NCBI RefSeq assembly: GCF_036038375.1
Contig: NZ_CP107935.1
Coordinates: 6,944,001-7,008,000 of the forward strand
Direction of reading: 5' to 3'
Length of the DNA stretch: 64,000 nucleotides
Source of the DNA: Streptomyces sp. NBC_00414
Lineage (GTDB): Bacteria > Actinomycetota > Actinomycetes > Streptomycetales > Streptomycetaceae
Shown: positions 53,320 to 62,915 of the stretch, piece after piece
How positions within the stretch are numbered: position 1 is the first letter of the stretch
Layout: every line of letters begins with the position of its first letter
Position numbers and translations under genes: made by a program
The notes under the pieces: generated by a model
What the model saw: the letters and a program-made list of their open reading frames with translations, nothing else
Told to the model about the DNA's origin: nothing
Database searches by the model: none

Positions 53320-56300
53320 ATGATCACCAGAGGATCCGCGGGACGCGGGGCGGCGCTCGCGTCGGCCGGGCTCGTGCTCGCCCTGCTTCCCGCGGGCGGG
53401 GCCGGCGCACAGGACACCGGCACCCGGCCCGGCACCCGCGCCGCGTCCGCCGCCCACACCGTCACCCTCGTCACCGGCGACCGGGTGACCGTCACCGAAC
53501 TCGGCGGCGGCAGACGGACGGTGACCGTCGAACGGGCGAAGGGGGCGACCGGAGCGGTCCGCACCCGGACGGCGAACGGCGCCCTGACCGTCGTACCCGA
53601 CGAGGCGCTGCCGTATCTGCGGGCGGGCACCCTCGACCGGCGGCTGTTCGACGTGAGCGGGCTGATACGCCAGGGGCTCACCGACCGGCGGGCGGACGGA
53701 CCGCCGCTGATCGTCACGTACGAGAAGGGCGCGCGGGTGGCGACTCCGCGTGGCGCCGAGCGGACGCGCGCGCTGCCGAGCATCCGCGGGGCCGCCGTCG
53801 AGGCCGACAAGGGCCGGGCGTTCTGGCGGGCCCTCACCCGGCAGGACGGGCTCGGTGAAGACCGGCTCGGCAGGGACGGGACCGACGGGGCCGGGATCGA
53901 CAAGGTCTGGCTCGACGGGCGGGTCCGCGCGGAGATGGCCGAAAGCAACGCCCAGATCGGTACGCCCGAGGCCTGGGAGGCGGGGCTGACCGGCAAGGGC
54001 GTCACCGTCGCGGTACTGGACACGGGGGTGGATGCAGGCCATCCCGATCTCGCCGGGCGGGTCTCCGTGACGAGGAGTTTCATCGAGGGTGAAGAGGTTG
54101 CCGACCGCAACGGCCATGGCACACACGTCACTTCGACCGTCGGCGGCAGCGGCGCCGCGTCCGGCGGCCGGGAGAAGGGGGTCGCACCCGGCGCCACCCT
54201 CGCCGTCGGAAAGGTGCTCGGCGACCAGGGCTCGGGCAGCGAGTCGCAGATCATCGCGGGCATGGAATGGGCCGCGCGGGACGTCGGCGCCACGGTCGTC
54301 TCCATGAGCCTCGGTTCGACGGAGCCCAGCGACGGCACCGACCCCATGGCCCAGGCCGTCGAGACGCTCACGAAGGAGACCGGCGCGCTCTTCGTCGTCG
54401 CCGCGGGCAACACCGGCGCCCCCTCGTCCATCGGCTCGCCCGGCGCCGCCGACTCCGCGCTGACCGTCGGCGCGGTCGACTCCGCGGACCAGGCCGCGTA
54501 CTTCACCAGCGCGGGCCCGCGCCACGGCGACCACGCCCTCAAGCCCGACCTGTCCGCACCGGGCGTCGACATCCTCGCCGCCCGCTCCCGGCTCTCCGCC
54601 GGCAGCGGCGACTACACCGCCATGAGCGGTACGTCGATGGCGACACCCCATGTCGCGGGCGTGGCCGCGCTCCTCGCCGAACGGCACCCCGACTGGACCG
54701 GCGCGCGGCTCAAGGACGCGCTGATGTCGACGTCGAAGCAACTGGACGCGTCCGCCTACGTGCTGGGCGCCGGACGGGTCAGCGTGCCCGGGGCGCTGAA
54801 GGCCGGGGTCACGGCCACCGGAAGCGCCGATCTGGGCTACCACCGCTGGCCCTACGAGTCGAACGAGCCTGTCACCAGGACCGTCACCTACACCAACTCG
54901 GGCGACACGCCGGCCGAGTTGGACCTGACCGTGCGGGGCGCGCCCGACGGGGTCGCGACACTCGCCGACTCCGCACTGACCGTGCCCGCGCACGGCACCG
55001 CCTCCACGACCGTCACCGGGGACGGCGACAAGGCCCCGGTCGGCAACACCACTGGGCGGATCGTGGCCTCGACGGCGGACGGCACGCCCGTCGCGCACAC
55101 CGCGTTCGGCCTGGTCAAGGAGGAGGAGCGGTACACACTCACCGTCCACGTCAAGGACCGGGACGGAGCCGCCACCGCCGCCGACCTCGTGGTGCAGCGA
55201 CTGGCCGAGGGTATCGACCCGTTCCCGGAGCACGTCGGTGACACGGGCACGGTCGAGCTGCGGCTCCCGCCGGGCACGTACAGCCTGAACACCTTCCTCG
55301 ACGTACGCGGCAGCCATGGCGCCGACTCGCTGGGGCTCGGCTTCCTCGCGGCGCCCGAGATCGACCTCGACCGGGACCGCGAAGTCACCCTGGACGGAAG
55401 CCGGTTGCGGGAGATCGCGGCCCGCGTCGACCGGCGTACGCAGACCCGGCAGCTGCTCATGGAGTACGACCGGGCGGCGAACGGCTCGGACCTGTTCGGC
55501 GCGGTCCAGGTGCCGGTCAAGTACGACAGCGTCTTCGCGGCGCCCACGGCGAAGGTGACCAAGGGCAGCTTCGAGTACCGGACCGTGTGGCGGCTCGGGA
55601 AGCCGGTGCTGGAGGTCAAGGGCATCGGCGAGGCCGTGGCGCAGCCCGGAGGCACGCTCGCCGAGGGCCGCCGCAAGCTGCCGCTCGTCGATGTCGGAAC
55701 AGGGGAGTACGGCGGCAAGGACGTGCGGGGCAAGGCCGTGCTCGTCCGGATGAAGGAGGGCGCGGTGCCCTCGGACATCGCGCAGGCCGCCCAGGACGCG
55801 GGCGCCGAGGCGCTGTTCGTGACGGACGGCGTACCGGGCCGGCTCAACGCCTGGTTCGGCACCGACGACAACGCGGACCGGCCGATCCAGATCGCCACCG
55901 TCAACGCGGCGGACGCGGCGCGGCTCCGGTCGGCGGGGAAGGCCGAGACCAACGGCACGCGCAACACGCCCTACACGTACGACCTTTCGGAGGGGCACAA
56001 GGGGAGCATCCCGGCGCGGGACCTCACCTATGAGCCCTCGCGCCGCCAACTCGCCGTGCTGGACACGAAGTTCCATGCGGTGAAGCCCGTCTCCGGCAGT
56101 GAGTTCCGGTACTCGCTCACCGACGACTCGTTCCCCGTCGGGATCGGCTTCCAGGAGCGGGCCGACTTCCCGGCCGAGCGCACCGACTACGTGTCCACCG
56201 GTCCCGGCCAGCTGTGGCACGAGTCCGTCAACGCGGGCGCCGGGGATCTGGAGGAGCGCAGCGGGCTCGTCCGCTACCGCGGGGGCGCGCACCAGGACCT

Positions 56301-57072
56301 CGACTGGTTCCGGCCGGTATGGCACCCGTGGCTCGGCTCCGGCCTCGGCTGGGGGCAGCAGCGCTCGGGCGCGACACTGCAGTTCAACGTCCCCGGCTGG
56401 GGCGACTCCGGGCCCGACCACACCGGCTTCGGCAACGTGTGGGACGAGAGCACCGGCATGACGCAGTCCACCGAGGTGTACCTCGACGGGGAACTCGTCG
56501 ACCGGCGGACCGGCTCCGGCGCGTACGTCTGGGACGCGCCCGCCGACGAGCACACGTACAAGGTCGTCACGGACACGGCCCTGGACGCGGACCGCTGGAA
56601 GCTCGCCGTGAAGGGCCGCTCCGAGTGGACCTTCAGGTCGGCGGCCACCCCGGCCGACCGCTGGACGACCCTCCCGCTGCTCAACCTGGGCTTCGACATC
56701 GACACGGACCTGGCGGGCGAGGTACGGGGCGGCAGCCGCCTGCCCATCGGCATCAGCGCCTCGTACGTGGCGGGCGCGGGGGAGCGCAGCGACCCAGGGG
56801 CGCGGGGAACCGCGCGCCCAGCCACGGTCGACCCGCAGCCGACACCCGACAACCGGTCCCCCGGAACCCTCGGCCGGACAAGCCTCGAAGTCTCCTACGA
56901 CGACGGCAGGTCCTGGCGGACGGTCCGGCTCTCCAGCGCCGGCGAGGCCGCCTGGCAGGGAACGCTGAGCCCGCCCCGAGACGCACGACACGTGTCGCTG
57001 CGGGCCTCGGCGGCCGACGACCGCGGCGGCTCGGTGACCCAGGAGATCATCCGGGCGGTGGGCGTGCGGTAG
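53320..57072 (+). CDS. Secreted S8 (subtilisin-family) serine protease, 1,250 residues
   Basis: Signal peptide (1-30, ending GGAGA), propeptide (to about 215), and a subtilase domain with the full triad: Asp234 (VAVLDTGVD), His266 (RNGHGTHV) and Ser439 (SGTSMATPH). A PA-like insert (about 795-850; GKAVLVRMKEG) and several beta-sandwich domains follow to the C-terminus (VSLRASAADDRGG). ATG 53320 follows GAGGGG. Odd feature: a dispersed repeat lies inside the frame at residue ~1160. It ends 8 bp before the convergent carboxyltransferase gene with no terminator between. Confidence 0.93.
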   Translation: MITRGSAGRGAALASAGLVLALLPAGGAGAQDTGTRPGTRAASAAHTVTLVTGDRVTVTELGGGRRTVTVERAKGATGAVRTRTANGALTVVPDEALPYLRAGTLDRRLFDVSGLIRQGLTDRRADGPPLIVTYEKGARVATPRGAERTRALPSIRGAAVEADKGRAFWRALTRQDGLGEDRLGRDGTDGAGIDKVWLDGRVRAEMAESNAQIGTPEAWEAGLTGKGVTVAVLDTGVDAGHPDLAGRVSVTRSFIEGEEVADRNGHGTHVTSTVGGSGAASGGREKGVAPGATLAVGKVLGDQGSGSESQIIAGMEWAARDVGATVVSMSLGSTEPSDGTDPMAQAVETLTKETGALFVVAAGNTGAPSSIGSPGAADSALTVGAVDSADQAAYFTSAGPRHGDHALKPDLSAPGVDILAARSRLSAGSGDYTAMSGTSMATPHVAGVAALLAERHPDWTGARLKDALMSTSKQLDASAYVLGAGRVSVPGALKAGVTATGSADLGYHRWPYESNEPVTRTVTYTNSGDTPAELDLTVRGAPDGVATLADSALTVPAHGTASTTVTGDGDKAPVGNTTGRIVASTADGTPVAHTAFGLVKEEERYTLTVHVKDRDGAATAADLVVQRLAEGIDPFPEHVGDTGTVELRLPPGTYSLNTFLDVRGSHGADSLGLGFLAAPEIDLDRDREVTLDGSRLREIAARVDRRTQTRQLLMEYDRAANGSDLFGAVQVPVKYDSVFAAPTAKVTKGSFEYRTVWRLGKPVLEVKGIGEAVAQPGGTLAEGRRKLPLVDVGTGEYGGKDVRGKAVLVRMKEGAVPSDIAQAAQDAGAEALFVTDGVPGRLNAWFGTDDNADRPIQIATVNAADAARLRSAGKAETNGTRNTPYTYDLSEGHKGSIPARDLTYEPSRRQLAVLDTKFHAVKPVSGSEFRYSLTDDSFPVGIGFQERADFPAERTDYVSTGPGQLWHESVNAGAGDLEERSGLVRYRGGAHQDLDWFRPVWHPWLGSGLGWGQQRSGATLQFNVPGWGDSGPDHTGFGNVWDESTGMTQSTEVYLDGELVDRRTGSGAYVWDAPADEHTYKVVTDTALDADRWKLAVKGRSEWTFRSAATPADRWTTLPLLNLGFDIDTDLAGEVRGGSRLPIGISASYVAGAGERSDPGARGTARPATVDPQPTPDNRSPGTLGRTSLEVSYDDGRSWRTVRLSSAGEAAWQGTLSPPRDARHVSLRASAADDRGGSVTQEIIRAVGVR
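56796..56823. repeat. Dispersed repeat inserted in frame in the S8 protease gene
   Basis: AGGGGCGCGGGGAACCGCGCG runs in frame and encodes GARGTARP, between two otherwise contiguous beta-strand regions (YVAGAGERSD and RTSLEVSYDDG). The extra 25-30 residues around it look like an insertion loop. Confidence 0.8.
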
Positions 57073-57080
57073 ACCGCGGT

Positions 57081-58514
57081 TCACCGCCCCCGCTCCACGA
57101 TGCCGCGCACGACACCCAGTTCGACCAGGTCCTGCGGCCGGATGCGGAGTTGGTCGGCGGTGGCCCGTACCTCTTCGGCCGGACGCTTGAGGATGGAGGC
57201 CGCCGACTCGGGGGCGATGACCGAGAAGTAACTGTCCGGCGTGACCCATGTGTTGGCCGGGGCCGCGAGAGCCAGCGCGCCGCCCGAGCCGCCCTCCCCG
57301 ATCACCAGCGTGGTGACAGGGGTCTCCGCCGCGGCCACCGCCCCGAACAGGTCCGCGATCGCCGCCCCCGCGCCCTGCCGCTCCGCCGCCGCGTCGTTGG
57401 CGGCACCCGGGGTGTCCACCAGGGTCAGCACGGGGATACGGAGCCGGTCGGCGAGCCGGACCAGCCGGGCGGCGGTGCGATAGCCGGCGGGGCGCGTGGC
57501 GGTGCCGGTCTGGGCCGCGTACGCGACCGTACGGCCGTCCTCCGCCCGGACGCCGAAACCGCAGAGCATGCCCTCGTCGGTACCGCCGCAACGGTCACCG
57601 CTGATCGCCGCACGGTGGGCGAAGAAGGCGTCCAAGTAGACCTGGGCGCGGGGGCGGTGCGGGGACCGGGCGTTGCGCACGGCCTCCCGGCCGGTGGCCG
57701 GGAGGCCGGCGTCGCCCAGTGCCCGGGGCGGTGGCACGGGGTCCGCCGACGGGTCGCTCAGGAGCCGCAGCCAGAGCGCCAACGCGTCCGGCAGTTCCCG
57801 CTCGGGCACCACCGCGTCGACCGCCCCCGCCGCCGACTGCGCCTCGGCCGTGTACGCGGCCGGGTCCGCGTCGGGCGGCCGGACCCGTGAGCCCGCGAAG
57901 CCCACCTGCGCACCCGGCAGGGCGAGGATCACATCGGCGCCCGCGCCCAGGGTGGCCCAGCCGCCACCCGTCGTCGGGTCGCGCAGCACGGCGATCTGGG
58001 GGAGACCGGCCGCACGCGTGAGCGTCGACTGCCGCGCCACGCGCTGGAGTTGGACCAGTGCGCGCATGCCCTCCTGCATCCGGCTGCCGCCCGTCGCGAC
58101 GAGGGAGACGACCGGCAGACGGTGTGCGCGGGCGTAGGTGTGCGCGGCCTCAAGACGGTCGCCCGTGCGTTCGCCCAGCGAGCCGCCGAGGAACCCGAAC
58201 TCGAAGGAGATCAGCACGGCCGGGGTCGTGCCGCCGTCGTTGCCGCTGACGGTGGCGGTGCCGCAGACGACGGACTCCTCCTCGCCGGTGCGGTCCGCGG
58301 CCCGGGCGCGCGAGGCGTCGTACCCCTGCCAGGACAGGGGGCCGTCCGGCCCGTACGGGCCCGGCGGAGAGGGGGCCGGGGCGGGCAGTTCCGTGAAGCC
58401 GGTGGAGACGAGGCCGATCGCCTCGCGGGCCGTGAACCGCCGGGAGCCGACCTGAGCCGCCCCGGCCGCCCCAGGTGCCTCAGCCGTCCCGGGTGGCCCG
58501 GGTGCCTCAGTCAT
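57081..58514 (-). CDS. Fused AccD/AccA-type carboxyltransferase (malonate/acyl-CoA carboxylase family)
   Basis: A 477-residue crotonase-fold protein made of two carboxyltransferase halves. N-terminal AccD-like half: FEFGFLGGSLGERTGDRLEAA, GGSRMQEGMRALVQL, DPTTGGGWATLGAGADV; C-terminal AccA-like half: DGRTVAYAAQ, LTLVDTPGAANDAAAER and GEGGSGGALALAAP. Fusions of this kind occur in malonyl-CoA decarboxylases (MdcD/MdcE) and acyl-CoA carboxylases. Next to matB, the likely role is decarboxylating malonyl groups or carboxylating the CoA ester. No biotin carboxylase is near. Its start overlaps matB by 8 bp. Confidence 0.8.
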   Translation of the reverse strand: MTEAPGPPGTAEAPGAAGAAQVGSRRFTAREAIGLVSTGFTELPAPAPSPPGPYGPDGPLSWQGYDASRARAADRTGEEESVVCGTATVSGNDGGTTPAVLISFEFGFLGGSLGERTGDRLEAAHTYARAHRLPVVSLVATGGSRMQEGMRALVQLQRVARQSTLTRAAGLPQIAVLRDPTTGGGWATLGAGADVILALPGAQVGFAGSRVRPPDADPAAYTAEAQSAAGAVDAVVPERELPDALALWLRLLSDPSADPVPPPRALGDAGLPATGREAVRNARSPHRPRAQVYLDAFFAHRAAISGDRCGGTDEGMLCGFGVRAEDGRTVAYAAQTGTATRPAGYRTAARLVRLADRLRIPVLTLVDTPGAANDAAAERQGAGAAIADLFGAVAAAETPVTTLVIGEGGSGGALALAAPANTWVTPDSYFSVIAPESAASILKRPAEEVRATADQLRIRPQDLVELGVVRGIVERGR

Positions 58515-60009
58515 GGGCCAGCGCGCGCTTCATGATCTTGCCCATGTCGTTGCGGGGCAGCGCGCCGAGGTAGTGGACGACACGAGGCCGCTTGTGGGGC
58601 GCGAGACGGCCGGCCACGTGGTCCGCCAACTCGTCGGCGGACGGCGGCAACTGGGGGTCGGCGGGCACGATCCACGCCACGATCCGCTCACCGAGATCGG
58701 CGTCCGGCTCGCCCGTGACCGCGGCCTCCCGTACGCCCGGGTGCTCCAGGAGGGCGTTCTCGATCTCACCCGCCCCGATCTTGTAGCCGCCGCTCTTGAT
58801 GAGGTCGGTGGCCTTGCGGCCGACGATGCGCACGTACCCGTCGGGGTCGCGCACCGCCATGTCACCGGTGCGGAACCAGCCGTCCTCGGTGAAGGCCGCC
58901 GCCGTCGCGTCGGGCCGGTTCAGGTACTCGGTGAAGAGGTTCGGCCCGCGGACCTGGATCTCGCCCACGGTCTCCCCGTCGTACGCCTCCAGGGCCGTCG
59001 TGCCGTCCTCCTCCGTCAGCCGCAGCTCGACGCCCGGCAACGGCACGCCGACCGTGCCCGCGCGGGGCTCGCCGTCCGCGCGGACGCTGGTGTTCATGAG
59101 CGTCTCGGTCATCCCGTACCGCTCGACGACCCGCCGGCCCGTCGCCTCCGCGATCCGCTCGTGGTCGTGCACCGGCAGAGCCGCGGAGCCCGACACCAGC
59201 AGCCGGGCCCGCGCCAGCGCCTTCGCGAGCGCCGGGTCGTCGGGCAGGGCCTCCGCGATCCGGTGGTACATCGTCGGCACCCCGAACAGCATCGTGGCGC
59301 CGCCGCTCAACTCCCGTGTCACACCGGCCGTCTCGAAGCGGCCGAGGTGCCGTACGGATCCGCCGCGGCGCAGCGGGCCGAGGATGCCCAGGATCAGACC
59401 GTGCACATGGAAGAGGGGCAGGCCGTGCACGAGGACGTCGTCGCCGGTCCACTGCCAGGCGTCCGCGAGGGCGTCCAGGGTGGTGGCGACGGCCCGGCGG
59501 GGGATGACGGCGCCCTTCGGCGGGCCGGTGGTGCCGGAGGTGTAGACGACGAGGGCGGGAGCCTCCGGGGCGAGGTCCGGCTCGCGGGGAGCGGTGGGCG
59601 CCGCCGGTCGCGGGGCGCTTGCGCCGGTCTCCGTGCCGACCTCGATGTCGACGCGCTCCAACTCCGCCAGCGCGGGCGGGAGTTGGGCACCCGGGGCCGC
59701 GAGCACCAGGGCAGGCGCGCTGTCCGCCACGATGTGCCCCAGCTCGCTCCCGCCCGACTTCGGGTTGAGCGGCACGGCGGGTACACCTGCCAGCAGGGCG
59801 GCGACCACGGCGACGGCGGTCTCCAGGGTGGGCGTGGCCCACACCGCGATCCGGCCCGCCTCGCCGACGCGGGCCGCCAGCGGGGCGGCGGTCGCCGCGA
59901 GTTCGCCGTAGGTCAGGGAACGGTCGCCGAAACGCAGGGCCGACCGGTGCGCGGCGGTGCCGTCCGGGTCCGCCAGTGCCTCGGTCAGGGCCGGGAAGAG
60001 AGGGGACAC
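58507..60009 (-). CDS. matB: Malonyl/methylmalonyl-CoA synthetase
   Basis: A 500-residue ANL adenylating enzyme joining malonate (or methylmalonate) to CoA with ATP. Motifs: VYTSGTTGPPKGAVIP (phosphate loop), VERYGMTETLMNTS (A5), and DGWFRTGDMAVRDPDGYVRIVGR (hinge). Catalytic Lys in NDMGKIMKRAL near the end. The size and the setting beside a malonate-type carrier and a carboxyltransferase fit MatB, which supplies extender units for polyketide and fatty-acid synthesis. GTG start at 60009. Confidence 0.88.
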   Translation of the reverse strand: MSPLFPALTEALADPDGTAAHRSALRFGDRSLTYGELAATAAPLAARVGEAGRIAVWATPTLETAVAVVAALLAGVPAVPLNPKSGGSELGHIVADSAPALVLAAPGAQLPPALAELERVDIEVGTETGASAPRPAAPTAPREPDLAPEAPALVVYTSGTTGPPKGAVIPRRAVATTLDALADAWQWTGDDVLVHGLPLFHVHGLILGILGPLRRGGSVRHLGRFETAGVTRELSGGATMLFGVPTMYHRIAEALPDDPALAKALARARLLVSGSAALPVHDHERIAEATGRRVVERYGMTETLMNTSVRADGEPRAGTVGVPLPGVELRLTEEDGTTALEAYDGETVGEIQVRGPNLFTEYLNRPDATAAAFTEDGWFRTGDMAVRDPDGYVRIVGRKATDLIKSGGYKIGAGEIENALLEHPGVREAAVTGEPDADLGERIVAWIVPADPQLPPSADELADHVAGRLAPHKRPRVVHYLGALPRNDMGKIMKRALAHD

Positions 60010-60075
60010 GCGTGCCTACTCCTTGATCGTCGGTCGTTCGTACGAGGGTGCCGGACCCGACGGGGCGTGCCGGTG

Positions 60076-61374
60076 TCACCCCCAGTCGGGTACCACCAGC
60101 GCGAGCCACACCACGGCGGGGACCACGGCCACCACGATCCCTCCGTACATCATCAGCTGCCGGAAGAAACGCTCGCGGTCGACACCGGGTGCCGCGGCGA
60201 GGACCAGGGCCCCGTTCGTCGAGAACGGGCTGACGTCCACCACGGTCGCCGAGACGGCGAGGGCCGCGACCATGCCGATCGCCCCGATCTCGCCCTGCGC
60301 CAGGAAGGGCACCGCCAGCGGGATCAGTGCCCCCATGATGCCGACCGAGGAGGCGAACGCGGAGACCAGCGCGCCGATGTAGCAGAGCAGCACGGCGGAG
60401 AGCAGCGGGACGCCGATGTCGCTGACGCCCTCGCCGGCCCAGTCGATGGTGCCCATCTCGTCGAGGACCCCGACGTACGTCAGCACACCGCAGATCAGCA
60501 GGACCGTCGGCCAGGCGATCTGGCTGACGGCGTTGCGGCTGTCCTCGGCCCAGAAGGTGCTGAGCAGCACGGCGAGGGTGATGGAGGTGAGTCCCGCGTC
60601 GAGGTCGAAGGCGAGCACGGCGACGACGAGGGCGACGAGAGCGGCGAGGGTGGCGATACGGGCGGGGTTGAGACGGGAGGCGTCGTCGGTGTCCTCGGCG
60701 GCCTCGGTGCTCTCGCGGGCCCCGTCGTCCGCCCCGGTGCCGGTGCCGTCCCCGGTGTCCTGCTCGGCGCGGCTCAGCTTCAGCCCTCCGAACAGCACGA
60801 ACACGATGGCGGCGATCACGAGGTTGACGATGAGCGACGCGAGGAAGAGGGCGATCTCGTTGCCGGGGAGGCCCTCGCGCTCGACGATCCCGTTGACGAT
60901 CGACCCGTAGATGCTGATGGGGGAGAAGCCGCCGCCCTGGGCGCCGTGCACGACCATCGCGCCCATCAGCAGCGGGCTGATGGAGTACCTGGCGGCGAAA
61001 CTCAGGGCGATCGGCGCCACGATGGCGACCGCGGCCGGGCTGACCGCGCCGATCGCGGTGAGCACGCCGGTCAGCACGAACATCACCCACGGGATCAGCA
61101 CGACCCGCCCGCGCACGAGCCGGATCGAGGCGTGCACCAGCCAGTCGGTCGTGCCGTTGGCGCGGGCGATGGCGAACAGGTACGTCACACCGACGAGTAC
61201 GACGAAGAGGTCACCGGGGAAGCCGGCGAAGATCTTGTCGGCGTCGAGGTCCGCGACGAGTTCGCCGACTCCGAAGGCGGCGGCGAAGGCGAGGGCGCCC
61301 ATGTTGATGGAGCGGGTGGTGGCGATGACGAACACCACGACGAGCACGAGGATCGATATCAGTTCGGCGGACAT
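60076..61374 (-). CDS. MatC-like dicarboxylate carrier
   Basis: A 432-residue transporter with about 11-12 hydrophobic helices and the hydrophobic pattern of MatC/ion-transporter-superfamily dicarboxylate carriers (start LISILVLVVVFVIATTRSINMG, then GFPGDLFVVLVG, and GLPGNEIALFLASLIVNLVI). A charged cytoplasmic loop (SRAEQDTGDGTG, then DDASRLNP) separates the halves. It would import malonate for MatB. It begins the operon, 66 bp before matB, and is divergent from the GntR regulator. Confidence 0.85.
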   Translation of the reverse strand: MSAELISILVLVVVFVIATTRSINMGALAFAAAFGVGELVADLDADKIFAGFPGDLFVVLVGVTYLFAIARANGTTDWLVHASIRLVRGRVVLIPWVMFVLTGVLTAIGAVSPAAVAIVAPIALSFAARYSISPLLMGAMVVHGAQGGGFSPISIYGSIVNGIVEREGLPGNEIALFLASLIVNLVIAAIVFVLFGGLKLSRAEQDTGDGTGTGADDGARESTEAAEDTDDASRLNPARIATLAALVALVVAVLAFDLDAGLTSITLAVLLSTFWAEDSRNAVSQIAWPTVLLICGVLTYVGVLDEMGTIDWAGEGVSDIGVPLLSAVLLCYIGALVSAFASSVGIMGALIPLAVPFLAQGEIGAIGMVAALAVSATVVDVSPFSTNGALVLAAAPGVDRERFFRQLMMYGGIVVAVVPAVVWLALVVPDWG

Positions 61375-61456
61375 ACGGGCTCCCGTCTTTGGGTCCCTTG
61401 TCGAGTGGGGGAGACAGGCCGAGCGGCACGACCGGTCAAGTGGCTGAGTGGCCAAG

Positions 61457-61523
61457 TGGCTGAACCACATTGGGTGGCCGTGGTGGAGAGCGTCAAGAGA
61501 GATGACGTAAATTGGCTCAGCCA
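61457..61523. promoter_or_regulatory. Two matching palindromes in the matC/GntR divergent promoter
   Basis: TGGCTGAACCA (61457-61467) and TGGCTCAGCCA (61513-61523) share the 11-bp consensus TGGCTSARCCA, centres 56 bp apart, of the FadR-type TGGTN3ACCA class. A third half-site AGTGGCTGAG is at 61439. Likely binding sites of the adjacent GntR protein controlling both sides. It accounts for most of the 188-bp gap. Confidence 0.72.
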
Positions 61524-61562
61524 CTCATCCACCAGATCGAGAGGTAAGGGGGAAGACCGGAC

Positions 61563-62285
61563 ATGACCGACGCACTGCGACCCATGGGGTCCAAACCGCG
61601 CCTGTACGAGCAGGTCCTCGACCGGCTGCGCAGTTACGCCGCCGAGGGCGGCCTCGGTGCCGGCGACCGGCTGCCGCCCGAACGCGACCTCGCGGCCAGG
61701 CTCGGCGTCAGCCGCGCCTCCGTGAAGCAGGCCATAGTCGTCCTGGAGGTCCAGGGACTGGTGGAGGTCCGCCACGGCGGCGGCACCTATCTGGTCGGCG
61801 ACACCCTCGACGCCGAACCGGTGGAGCGACTCGTCGACCGCAGGCGCCGGTTGCCCGACGTGCTGGACGCCCGCGAGGCCCTGGAGACCAAACTCGCCGA
61901 ACTGGCCGCCGAGCGCCGCACCGACGAGGACGTGGCCGCCATGGACTCGGCCCTCGCGCACATGCGGGCCGAGATCACGGCGGGGGAACACGGGGTGGAG
62001 GGCGACCGGCTCTTCCACGCGGCGGTCACGGCCGCCGGACACAGCGGCATCCTCGCCGAGTTCATGCGCTCCATCGCCGACCAGATCACCGAGAGCCGCC
62101 ACGAGTCGCTGCGCCAGCCGGGCCGCCCCACCCGTTCCCTCACCCAGCACCGCGCGATCTTCGACGCGATCGTGGCCCAGCAGCCGGGGCGGGCCGCCGC
62201 CGCGATGCGCAGGCACGTCCAGACGGTGGCGCGGGTACGGCTGCTGGACTGGGACCCCGAGGAGGGCGAGCAGCCGGGGCCCTGA
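61563..62285 (+). CDS. GntR-family (FadR/FCD) regulator, probable MatR
   Basis: A 240-residue repressor. N-terminal GntR winged helix (about 10-80; YEQVLDRLRSY, LPPERDLAARLGVSRASVKQAIVVLE, GGGTYLV) and a C-terminal FCD ligand domain (DVLDAREALETKLAELAAERR, EGDRLFHAAVTAAGHSGIL, SLTQHRAIFDAI) with the family metal-binding His/Asp pattern. Divergent from matC, it is probably a malonate-responsive regulator. ATG 61563 follows AAGGGGGA. Confidence 0.9.
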   Translation: MTDALRPMGSKPRLYEQVLDRLRSYAAEGGLGAGDRLPPERDLAARLGVSRASVKQAIVVLEVQGLVEVRHGGGTYLVGDTLDAEPVERLVDRRRRLPDVLDAREALETKLAELAAERRTDEDVAAMDSALAHMRAEITAGEHGVEGDRLFHAAVTAAGHSGILAEFMRSIADQITESRHESLRQPGRPTRSLTQHRAIFDAIVAQQPGRAAAAMRRHVQTVARVRLLDWDPEEGEQPGP

Positions 62286-62302
62286 CGACCGAGGCCGCCC
62301 GC

Positions 62303-62839
62303 GTGGCGGGGTTCGACCTCGTTCCTCTCCACCTCTTCCCGAGGCCCAACCTCGACGACATCGAAGGCACCGTCCTGGAGCAGGACGTGGTGTGGGTGAT
62401 GGGCGGTTCGGTGGCCAATCTCCTCGCGGTCTGGCGGGTGCACGGCCTCGACGGCATCCTCCGGCAGGCCTGGCGCGCGGGTGTCGTCCTCAGCGGGGTC
62501 AGCGCGGGGTCGATCTGCTGGTTCGAGGGCGGTACGACGGACTCCTTCGGCCCCGAACTGCAGCCCGTGACCAACGCGCTGGGCTTCCTGCCCTACGGGA
62601 ACGGCGTCCACTACGACTCCGATCCGGGCCGCCGCCCGCTGGTGCACGACCTCGTGGCGAACGGCACCCTGCCCACCACCCACTGCACCGACGACGGGGT
62701 GGGTCTGGTCTACCGGGGTACGGAACTGGTCGAGGCGGTGACCGAGATCGGTGGCAAGGGGGCCTACATCGTGACGCGGGACGGCGACACGGCCCGGGAG
62801 GAGCGGCTTGAGCCGCGACGCCTGCCGGGGGTCTCCTGA
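62303..62839 (+). pseudogene. N-terminally truncated S51 (peptidase E-like) protein
   Basis: 178 residues from GTG 62303, similar to the C-terminal two-thirds of S51/peptidase E proteins: VVWVMGGSVANLLAVWRVHGL, catalytic-Ser motif GVSAGSICWF and GTTDSFGPELQP, then THCTDDGVGLVYRG. Family members start with an extra ~60-75-residue Rossmann segment (LATGGGF-type) that is missing here: homology reaches back only to about 62285, where the GntR stop codon lies. Either it is a remnant, or the shortened protein still folds; I favour a broken gene. No ribosome site is seen before the GTG. Confidence 0.75.
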
Positions 62840-62915
62840 GGGCCCGCGCGGAACCGGCTTCGCGGGCCGACATCGTGACGTGATGTGACGTGATGTGCCC
62901 CGACGGGTTGGAGCC

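Noticed and set aside
58513..61566. Open frame of about 1,000 codons opposite matB and matC
   Set aside because: Antisense to well-supported genes; low complexity and no motif.
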